27,814 nt of DNA from Syncephalis plumigaleata (lineage: Eukaryota; Zoopagomycota; Zoopagomycetes; Zoopagales; Piptocephalidaceae): assembly GCA_025201365.1 (NCBI GenBank), contig JAIXMF010000171.1, positions 1 through 27,814 on the forward strand. The letters run 5' to 3'. Below the pieces are notes generated by a model, which did not search any database, had not been told where the DNA came from, and worked only from the letters and a program-made list of their open reading frames with translations. The position numbers and the translations under genes were made by a program. Within the stretch, counting starts at the first letter, position 1; the number at the start of each line of letters is the position of its first letter. This document shows, in pieces, positions 8,935 through 16,739 of the stretch.

Positions 8935-9524
8935 ATCCATCACTCAACACTTTCATTCCATGTATGTACATGCTATTCTATCTACTCTTTGGTATACATT
9001 ACTTCTTGTTCTTCTTCTTCTCTTACTATAAACAACTCTTTTCACTAATTCTACTGCTCCTTCCTTTACTATTCTGTGCACTCCACTATACTCTTCTTGC
9101 TCTGCTCTACCTGTCAGTACTCTTCACTGCAATTGCTCATACCACTCCTCTCCTAATATCTATTCTCCTCTCGGTTTGTCTACTCGTCCACTACTCTATT
9201 CATACACTCGTATCTCTATTGTTTATTTGTAATCTACTCGGTAAGTGGTGTATACGCGGTATTCACTCTATTCACTAGCTGCTGCTACTGCTCCTCTTTC
9301 TTGTTGTATCAACTCTGTTTGTTTGTTTATTTGTTTATTTGTTTATTTGTTTGTATTCTATAAGCATATGTGCTCATTCGCTCTATTCACTCCTACTGCT
9401 ATCCATACTATTTGTCCCTCTGCTTCTATCCTCATTCAGCCAATAAACACCATGTCAACTTCATACATATCGCTGTATTCTCTACACTCTATTGAACATA
9501 TTTGCTTTCAACCAATACAACTAG
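8935..9524 (+). repeat. Inverted-repeat left arm, inner part
   Basis: Reverse complement of about 12173-12761, with scattered substitutions and a few one-base indels. It continues the arm begun at 1947 and carries a pyrimidine-rich strand and a TTTG/TTTA microsatellite at 9317-9353 that is mirrored at 12340-12376. Open frames here are low-complexity and not supported as genes. Similarity fades after CTTTCAACCAAT near 9524. Confidence 0.92.
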
Positions 9525-9989
9525 CTACTACTGCTACTACTACTATTCCTATCATTCATATTCAGTTATCAGCAGTATGCAGTCAACTAGAATATATCAC
9601 TCATCCACTCACTGATGATGCATTAATATCGATGGATGTATGCTTACCTGTAGTCATTGTAATCAATTGTATAGCAAATCATCGAACAACACAATAGATA
9701 CTGATCATCTGACGTGATCGTGCGTGCATTGACATGAATACACTACTACTACCTAATACTTGAATCATGAACTATAACTGAATGACAGCATAGCTTACAA
9801 GTAGAAACAATGGTTTAATGGTCATTGCCATCATAGTTGGAATGTATTCAATGACTTGTCCATTATCTCGAATGCTCTAATGTTAGCTAGTTGCATACCA
9901 ATGCATCATGTTGATCGAGCTATTATTGAAGCTAGATCGAACTCCATTGCATTTTAATATCAATCATACACGTTTCAATCGCAGCTGAA
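9525..9989. other. Non-coding stretch between the left arm and the K2 promoter repeats
   Basis: No gene, RNA or element is recognised. A few short blocks near 9560-9590 weakly resemble the sequence just inside the right arm, so the inverted repeat may once have extended further. Confidence 0.4.
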
Positions 9990-10334
9990 TTCAATACACT
10001 ATTATGGATTTTATTCACGTTAGCCGCAATATAATCAGGACCCTAATAGCATTCAAGATCTATTATGGTCTTTATCCATGCTAGTTTGCAATAAAGTCAG
10101 TACCCTAATGTCATTCAATGTCTATAATTAGCAACTACACATGACGAACGATTCCATGGTTCATTTATTTGATCCTGCGTTTAACAGCATTCCAATACAC
10201 TATTTTGGATTTCATTCACGTTAGTTGTAACAGAATCACAGCTGTAAATGAGTACCCTAATGCCATTCGATATCTATCATTCGAAATTACACATGGCGAA
10301 CGGTTTCATGGCTCATTTATTTGATATAACGTTT
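9990..10334 (+). repeat. Imperfect tandem duplication in the K2 upstream region
   Basis: Copy 1 is 9990-10182 and copy 2 is 10190-10334. Shared blocks include CAATACACTATT-TGGATTT, ATTCACGTTAG, GTACCCTAATG-CATTC, TTACACATG-CGAACG and TCATTTATTTGAT. Copy 1 has an internal second-order duplication: ATTATGG...CCCTAAT...CATTCAA at 10001-10037 is echoed at 10062-10118. Lying directly upstream of the K2 TATA box, it may be a duplicated regulatory module. Confidence 0.75.
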
Positions 10335-10371
10335 GAAAACACTTCAATGCCGCAACCATCGACTACTCACC

Positions 10372-10378
10372 TATAAAT
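10372..10378 (+). promoter_or_regulatory. Probable TATA box of K2
   Basis: TATAAAT lies 107 nt before the K2 start codon and just after the tandem repeats. It is well placed for a transcription start near 10400-10410. Confidence 0.5.
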
Positions 10379-10484
10379 GAGCAGCCATTTGCCGTGAGCA
10401 AGTCAACGGCTTACTATTCTCTTTTCATTTACACGCATAACATAAATACATCCACTTCTTTGCTCTTAGACCGTAACGATCAAC

Positions 10485-11806
10485 ATGCGAATAACTCTAC
10501 ATTCTACATTGGCTATTAGCACTTGTGCTTTAGCGCTTTTATCCCAAATATCTAGCGTTCATTCAGTTGGGGGTTCTCCTTTCCAAAAAGGCAAGTTATT
10601 CATATGTAGTCTTATCCGATGTCTGCTAACTTGCTTATAGGTCGTGTAACCAAATCTACGTTTTCCAAGGAATACATTGAGGAAAACATGGGCAGACATG
10701 GACTATCGAATGTACGCTGGGGCGGTGGAAATGATCTTGATCTTAGCTTTGCACGAGTAGATTGGAACGGCCGCGATGCGTTTCTGAAATGCGACAAGAC
10801 ATTGAAGGAAGTAAAAGCATTCAACGTAAGTATATCCATCTATTATTCAAATAATCTCACTCATCATACGATATAAAATAGGCATTGATGGAAATGAAGG
10901 AGAATTTGGCAAAGAAGAAGTTGGAAGGTGCCTACGCGATAGGTCAACAAAATGTCATGAATCCCTTGCATCAATTTGCCTTTACTAAGGATGGTCCGGT
11001 GGATATTAATTTGGCTGACCCCAGGCAGACGTACGTATGTCATCTTTACAGCTTCGTTAAGGGAATGTCCTTATTAGACTACTTAAAAAAAAGAACCCTT
11101 GCTCAAGCATATATTGTTGCTGCCAAAATATTACCTGATATTATTAAGGGTATGCATTATGATTATCCATATATAGCATTGTTACTAATTGTTCTGTAGG
11201 TTTGCTTTATCTTTACAATGCTCGTATTGTTCATATGGATATAGCTCCGAGGAGTAAGTAAGCATTTATAATAATTGAGTATGCTAATAATGGAATATAG
11301 ATATTATACTACACCAAGATTCAAATGGCAAATACATTCCAAACATTATAGATTACGATTCAGTAATAGTATTTGATGAAAAGACGGATGACTGGGCTCG
11401 TATAAATCCGAACAATAAGGAATACTTGTTACTGGATCCACCTCAAAAATACTTAGCCTGTCATTACTTTACATTTGCGATAACAGAATTTTTGAATGCA
11501 TTCTTTTTTATCAATCATGACACTTTTAAGAAAGGCTCTGAGCTTTCCGAGTCAGTCGCTGTAGAGAAGTTAAAAGAGTTTAACGAACGCCTAATTACTG
11601 CTGGCCTAAAGAAAAGAGTACCTGGTTTACCATTAAAACTACCTGATGTAAAGCCAGTCCTTCCTTCAATGCGTTATCTCTTTAAAGCAATGTACACATT
11701 AGAACTTGACCCGTTTACCTGCTCCGCTCCTATGCGTGCATTAAGAGGGTTAGAGCCACGTCCTGATATACCTAGTAGACCGAATAGTCCCTCATTCCAA
11801 TGGTAA
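10485..11806 (+). CDS. K2: secreted protein kinase-like protein with key catalytic residues retained
   Basis: Five exons: 10485-10590, 10641-10825, 10882-11149, 11200-11253, 11301-11806 (372 aa); intron phases 1, 0, 1, 1. Intron 1 is GC-AG (AAG|GCAAGT). Residues 1-27 are a signal peptide (hydrophobic core LAISTCALALLSQ, cleavage near VHS). The kinase fold follows: a glycine-rich segment WGGGNDLDL (62-70), beta-3 lysine in AFLKC (Lys85), hinge-like HLYSFVKGMSLLDYL, catalytic loop HMDIAPRN (His198, Asp200, Asn205) and a DFG-like DYD (222-224). The C-terminal tail is Pro/Arg-rich. Lys, the loop Asp, Asn and the DFG Asp are all present, so activity is plausible though the motifs are atypical. It is the paralogue of K1 and sits between the two arms of the inverted repeat. 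A secreted effector or wall-associated role is inference. Confidence 0.85.
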
Positions 11807-12172
11807 TACTATTAGTATACGGTAAGTATCGAGCAGTAGCTGATTCATTCTACTAGAATACTAATAAGTCATTGAATCGATTAGCAATCATATAGACAAT
11901 GAGAATGTGATGGCACTCGCACAGCATGACCATACAACTACTGATATCGCTGTATGATCTAATGATTTCATCATCAATAAAACATATTCACTATCTCGAT
12001 ACAATGGTATTCTAGCTTTTAAATGTACTGCTGCAATATGATGTGCTCGTCATTAGGAGTATAGCCAGCAATGGACTTGACTACGTGTATACAACTAGAT
12101 ATACAATGACTATACAGAATGACTAATGCTAACTGATAATTATGAATGGTGAACGCTTGCTTACTGACATAG
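11807..12172. other. Non-coding stretch between K2 and the right arm
   Basis: Presumed K2 3' UTR and flank; a possible poly(A) signal AATAAA lies near 11975. No other feature is seen. It is not similar to the K1 3' flank. Confidence 0.4.
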
Positions 12173-13204
12173 CTATATTGGTTGAAAGCAAATATGTTCA
12201 ATAGAGTGTAGAGAATACAGCGATATGTATGAGGTTGACATGGTGTTTATTGGCTGAATGAGGATAGAAGCAGAGGGACAAATAGTATGGATAGCAGTAG
12301 GAGTGAATAGAGCGAATGAGCACATATGCTTATAGAATACAAACAAATAAACAAATAAACAAATAAACAAACAAACAGAGTTGATACAACAAGAAAGAGG
12401 AGCAGTAGCAGCAACTAGTGAATAGAGTGAACACCGCGTATACACCACTTACCGAGTAGATTACAAATAAATAATAGAGATACGAGTGTATGGATAGAGT
12501 AGTAGACGAGTAGACAAACCGAGAGGAGAATAGATATTAGGAGAGGAGTGGTATGAGCAATTGCAGTGAAGAGTACTGACAGGTAGAGCAGAGCAAGAAG
12601 AGTATAGTGGAGTGCACAGAATAGTAAAGGAAGGAGCAGTAGAATTAGTGAAAAGAGTTGTTTATAGTAAGAGAAGAAGAAGGAACAAGAAGTAATGTAT
12701 ACCAAAGAGTAGATAGAATAGCATGTAACATACATGGAATGAAAGTGTTGAGTGGATGGATAGATGCACGGATGAAATGGATGAAGGGAGATGATAGTGA
12801 TGAGTGAGAGGATGGAAAGGGAAGGAGATAAAAGTTAACAACACCTACTAATGGGAACATTAACAAAAGATAAGGGAAAAGGTAAGAGGAAATCATAGAG
12901 AATGGCATTAATAAAAGTTAATCAATTATTAACATTCCATTACAAAAGTCTACGCATTTATTATTGAGTTGCTAACAGGTTTATTAGAAAATAATTAAGA
13001 ATTGAATTTCACCACAACTGCCGGAATGCAGTCATGCTATTTGAGGCATAGAGAATAATCATTTATTAATTAACACACTATCATTTGGTTATCATTAGAT
13101 AGATGGAAATACGCTTTATTATAATGTGTACTATAAATGAGATTATAAGAAAGTGGAGAACACGTTGGCAATTGTGTAAGTGTAGTTGAACTACTACGTT
13201 AATG
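12173..13204 (-). repeat. Inverted-repeat right arm (uninterrupted copy)
   Basis: About 1032 bp, reverse complement of 1947-2389 joined to 8935-9524. Visible differences are few, so identity is roughly 97-99% by eye. It contains the LINE target sequence once (12762-12777) and therefore preserves the pre-insertion state. It carries one purine-rich strand and no supported gene; the open frames on the minus strand are low-complexity leucine/serine runs. Confidence 0.93.
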
Positions 13205-13205
13205 A

Positions 13206-13753
13206 CAATGACTAGCCATACTGACTAGTAACACAATGAGTCACTATTATAACGAGATACCTTCATCAATAGTATTGGAATAGCAAGCGCCTCTTGCCAT
13301 TCCATAACGGATTTGTTAACTGCCGTGTGAAACCGGTCAGCCTACTAATTGGTCAATAAGAATAGTCGATAACATCCCGAATATTTCTTCCGATAATCTT
13401 CGTGCGCCATCTACCACGTATATCTGTGACAGACTGTCGGCATGACTGTGTGATTTCAAACGATATCTTGTTCATCTTTTCTAATTAGGAACTCACACAC
13501 GGCTCATTCTTCATTCATCTCTTCATCTGTCTATCTGTCTACACACACATTATTGATACATTGTTAACACCGGTACAAGTAGTGTGATGTCAGTTTTATG
13601 TCATTACTACTGATAGCTACAAGTGCAACAATAACTACAAAGAAATATCCGCTTTATTAAATACGATACCACTCATTCTTACAATACATCATTTACTATC
13701 AGAAAATCAATTTACATTAGTAGTCAGTGTCCTCTCTTTAAACAAATACACGA
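13206..13753. other. Intergenic stretch, likely decarboxylase promoter
   Basis: No coding signal is seen. ATTGG (reverse CCAAT) occurs near 13348. A pyrimidine-rich CTCTTCATCTGTCTATCTGT tract lies about 240 nt before the next start codon. Confidence 0.4.
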
Positions 13754-16066
13754 ATGTATCACCAATCCACCTCTGAATTGTCGACTGCCTTGTCTGCCAT
13801 GAACTATCAGCCGACGCCACCACGTTCACCATCACCATCGTCTATTCATAATGATAGTCATCATCATTTGAATAATTCTAAAGAAGGCCTATGTCAAGAT
13901 GCAGCAGAACTTGACGTCATCTTGAATCGAATTCATAACATGGCCATTGGTTGTACGTATATATTCATATAACAATGCTGTACATCTCTCTTTTTGTACT
14001 AATCTACAAATACTTTGTATTTAGTTGTGCAAGATGGAAAACAACTAAACACGCCCGTTGTACGTGCATTGTCTCCTTCGGAATTAACGAAGCAAATAGA
14101 CTTTGCTTTGCCAGAAGTTGGCCTCGGCCTTGAGGGTAAGAAAGAAAGAAAGAAAAATGAAAGAAGGAAAGATTGTCTTAGGCCTTTTCCGTTCTTGTCT
14201 CGTTGGTTACCTTAGCTCAAGTGACAAGTGTTTACTAATCACATGCATTTGTCTGTCCTCTCTGTCTGTTCATTTAGGCATATGGCCACTGGTTGGTGAC
14301 ACCCTAAAATATAGCGTTAATACATGGAATCCACGGTTTATGGACAAACTCTCTGCTAGTACAAATCCTATTGGTATGTATTGTATGAGTAGTAGTAGTA
14401 GTAGTAGTAGTTTTATTAAATAATGTGCTCATCACCCATGATGTTTTAACTGCAACTACATAGGCGTATTAAGCGAACTACTATTAGCTATTCTAAATGT
14501 CAATGTTCACGTTTATCATGTGTCTCCGGTGGTAACACTCATGGAGATACAAGTGTGCAAGCAGATTGGTGAGATGATCGGATTTGGATCGGTAGGTATT
14601 ACGATTAGTCAATGAGTATCATGCTTACTCTGCATCATCGTATGTGTAGAGTGCCGGTGGTCTAGTCTGTCCAGGTGGATCAGCTTCCAATATGTTGTCG
14701 GCCATCACTGCACGTAATGTCAAGTTCCCTCATATCAAACAGGTAAATCATCAATGTAGATTACTAATAGCAATAATGACTAATGACTAATATATCAATC
14801 TATTGATATATATTTAGGAGGGAAGTCGTCGTGGTGAAGTGTTAACCATGTTTACATCAGCACACGGTCATTATAGCGTGGATAAATCGGCAATGGCCAT
14901 GGGTATTGGTACTGATCAAGTCATTAAAGTGCCATGCGACGAGTATGGTCGTATTATTCCTAGTGAACTCGGTGAGTGTTACATCTCTCTACAAATGATG
15001 ATGATGATGATCATTATAGACATGCATATTAATTGTATACTTTCAATAGAACGATGCATACAAAAATCATTGAGTCGTGGCGAGACACCGTTCTACATTA
15101 ATGCCACTGCCGGTACCACTGTTTTGGTAGGTTGATTGCATCTTTGATGAATTTATTCATTAAACTATTAGTACCGATTGCATGTTATGCGTATAGGCAT
15201 CGTTCGATCCATTAGAGGAGATCGGTGAGATTGCACGTCGTCATCATCTTTGGTATCACGTAGATGGTAGTTATGGCGGCTCAGTAATCTTCTCCAAAAG
15301 TTATAACACCATTGCCAATGGACTATCTATGGTGAGTAGTAATAGTAGTAGTATGGTATAGACTAGAGTAATAGCAAAGCACTCTCTCTCGTACTAATAA
15401 TACGTTAGGCTGATTCGTTCACTATTAATCCGCATAAAATGCTCGGTGTTCCACTGCAATGCTCACTCATGATTGTACGAGATCAACAAATTCTTTGTGA
15501 AGCAAATGCCATCAAGGCAGGCTATCTATTCCACGGTGATATGTATGATTTAGGCGATGGCGGTATTGGATGTGGTCGTCGTGGTGATGCACTAAAGATG
15601 TTCCTAGCGTGGAAATACTATGGTGTCAAAGTAAGATTATTAAACATTGCTGTTGCTACTATTGACATCTATGTATCTATAGGGATTTGGTCAACGCATT
15701 GATCGCTCATTCGAGTTAGCTAGATACTTTGTCAATTCACTAAGTAGTCAAAGTAACTTTTGCCTAGTCAGTCCCAACAATACGCTCAACGTTTGTTTCT
15801 GGTATATTCCCTCATGGCTCCCGCGTGAATTAGAGAGGCAAGATAACGTCAAATGGCAACGTACACTAAGTAAAGTCACGCAAATCATTCATCGACATAT
15901 CAATCAATCCGGCGAATTCCAAATTGATTATGCACCATTACCGGGCAAACCTCAATTCCTACGTATACCTATGCATTCTTCAATACGCGAACAAGACATT
16001 AACGCGCTAATTGACACAGTTAATGTAACGGGATCAATGATCAATGAAGACGATCTCCTCAATTAG
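13754..16066 (+). CDS. PLP-dependent group II decarboxylase (glutamate / cysteine-sulfinate decarboxylase-like)
   Basis: Ten exons: 13754-13952, 14025-14135, 14278-14373, 14464-14591, 14650-14742, 14818-14971, 15050-15126, 15197-15331, 15409-15630, 15683-16066 (532 aa). Family blocks appear in order: [62 protein letters not shown] (Asp309 contacts the PLP ring nitrogen), [13 protein letters not shown] (Lys341 forms the PLP Schiff base), and [19 protein letters not shown]. This spacing matches animal GAD65/67, CSAD and GADL1 rather than the plant/yeast calmodulin-binding GAD. The substrate (glutamate, aspartate or cysteine sulfinate) cannot be fixed from motifs. HVDGS replaces the usual HVDAA. 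The first 50 residues are Ser/Pro/His-rich, probably disordered. The protein is probably cytosolic. No frameshifts; all phases agree. Confidence 0.92.
14388..14411 (+). repeat. AGT triplet microsatellite in intron 3 of the decarboxylase
   Basis: Eight AGT units lie inside the intron 14374-14463. Similar triplet runs occur at 16129-16149 (GAT x7, decarboxylase 3' flank) and 25025-25043 (GTA, IML2 intron 7). All avoid coding exons. Confidence 0.9.
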
Positions 16067-16128
16067 AAGTAGAATATAAACGGCACTTTTCTTTAGTCAC
16101 GTATATTACCGTATTTGTCATTTAAATC

Positions 16129-16149
16129 GATGATGATGATGATGATGAT
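16129..16149 (+). repeat. GAT triplet microsatellite
   Basis: Seven GAT units about 60 nt after the decarboxylase stop, next to a likely poly(A) signal AATAAA near 16160. Confidence 0.9.
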
Positions 16150-16325
16150 ATAAATATAATAAACAGTCGTGCTCATCATGCAATACGCGACAAATGTAAA
16201 AAGTAACTGCTGCATTCTCATCCAGTTCTACGCCATTATCTTTGTAACTTCTGTAGCGCTACATCTAGATCTATTGCTTACCAAAACAATAAAGTAAAAC
16301 TACGCAAAAATAATACAAATCTACA

Positions 16326-16331
16326 GCAAAA
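16326..16331 (-). terminator. Pol III oligo-T terminator of tRNA-Ser
   Basis: On the minus strand TTTTT follows the tRNA 3' end after about six bases, the usual RNA polymerase III stop. Confidence 0.75.
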
Positions 16332-16336
16332 ACAAC

Positions 16337-16417
16337 GTCAGCGACAGGATTTGAACCTGTGCGGGCAGAGCCCATGTGATTTCTAGTCACACTCCTTAAC
16401 CACTCGGACACACTGAC
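16337..16417 (-). tRNA. tRNA-Ser (anticodon AGA), intronless
   Basis: On the minus strand an 81-nt type II tRNA folds cleanly. The acceptor stem GTCAGTG/CGCTGAC has one G-T wobble. The D arm is TCC...GGA. The anticodon stem TGTGA/TCACA has loop CTAGAAA, giving AGA, which reads serine UCU/UCC as inosine-modified IGA. A long variable arm GGGC-TCT-GCCC, typical of Ser, is present. The T arm is ACAGG-TTCAAAT-CCTGT, containing the B box GGTTCAAATCC. The 3' CCA is not encoded, as expected for a nuclear gene. Confidence 0.95.
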
Positions 16418-16650
16418 CATAAAATTTTGGTGATTTTTGACATCATGTTTCAGATTTACAAATTTTCATTTGGGCAAAAAATAGGCCAAAATTGCGCGTT
16501 ATTACATGTAGTATTCATTATATCGTAGTACTAATGGTATAGAGCATCATGGCGTGTTTATTCTAGCACTCTAGCATGTCAAATACGATGTGGTTGCACT
16601 ATTAACTTATGGCTCTTTGGTTGTAAAAAAAAGTTATCCACTGGCGTCAT

Positions 16651-16665
16651 ATCGCTACCGGGCAA
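16651..16665. repeat. 15-bp target-site duplication, copy 1 (P450 3' region)
   Basis: ATCGCTACCGGGCAA is repeated exactly at 16740-16754. The two copies flank a 74-bp segment ending in an A-tract. Confidence 0.85.
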
Positions 16666-16739
16666 CATTCATTTGAATGTTGTCAATTTGGTTTATTATA
16701 ATAAAATAAGCTACGGCAACATTAAAAGAAAAAAAAAAA
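16666..16739 (+). mobile_element. Short poly(A)-tailed retroinsertion truncating the P450
   Basis: A 74-bp segment, its 3' end a run of about 12 A on the plus strand, sits between exact 15-bp direct repeats. This is the signature of LINE-machinery retroposition (SINE-like, or a 5'-truncated retrocopy). It begins with a 9-bp inverted repeat CAACATTCA/TGAATGTTG that reaches two to four bases into the duplicated site. Its source is not recognised and it does not match the LINE 3' end in this window. In silico removal of the segment and one repeat restores a full P450 C-terminus. Confidence 0.75.

Noticed and set aside
9317-9353. Repeated TTTG/TTTA units considered as a CRISPR-like or minisatellite array
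   Set aside because: It is a simple tetranucleotide tract present in both arms, with no spacers; CRISPR is not expected in a eukaryote.
10591-10640. Reading through K2 intron 1 instead of splicing it
   Set aside because: The frame meets a stop shortly after 10600. The GC-AG splice gives the same phase as K1 intron 1 and joins the signal peptide to the kinase domain.
12173-12908. Leu/Ser-rich frames of 60-106 codons in the right arm, with near-identical frames in the left arm (8844-9697)
   Set aside because: They arise from a pyrimidine-rich strand. The arms differ by one-base indels that break the frames differently, and there is no start context, domain or splice pattern.
13206-13753. A third kinase gene on the minus strand for which the right arm would be the 3' UTR
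   Set aside because: I looked for kinase motifs and splice-linked frames next to 13204 on the minus strand and found none.
16664-16683. Palindrome CAACATTCA-TT-TGAATGTTG considered as a transcription-factor site or terminator
   Set aside because: It lies at the edge of the retroinsertion between the duplicated sites, so it is more simply part of the inserted sequence.
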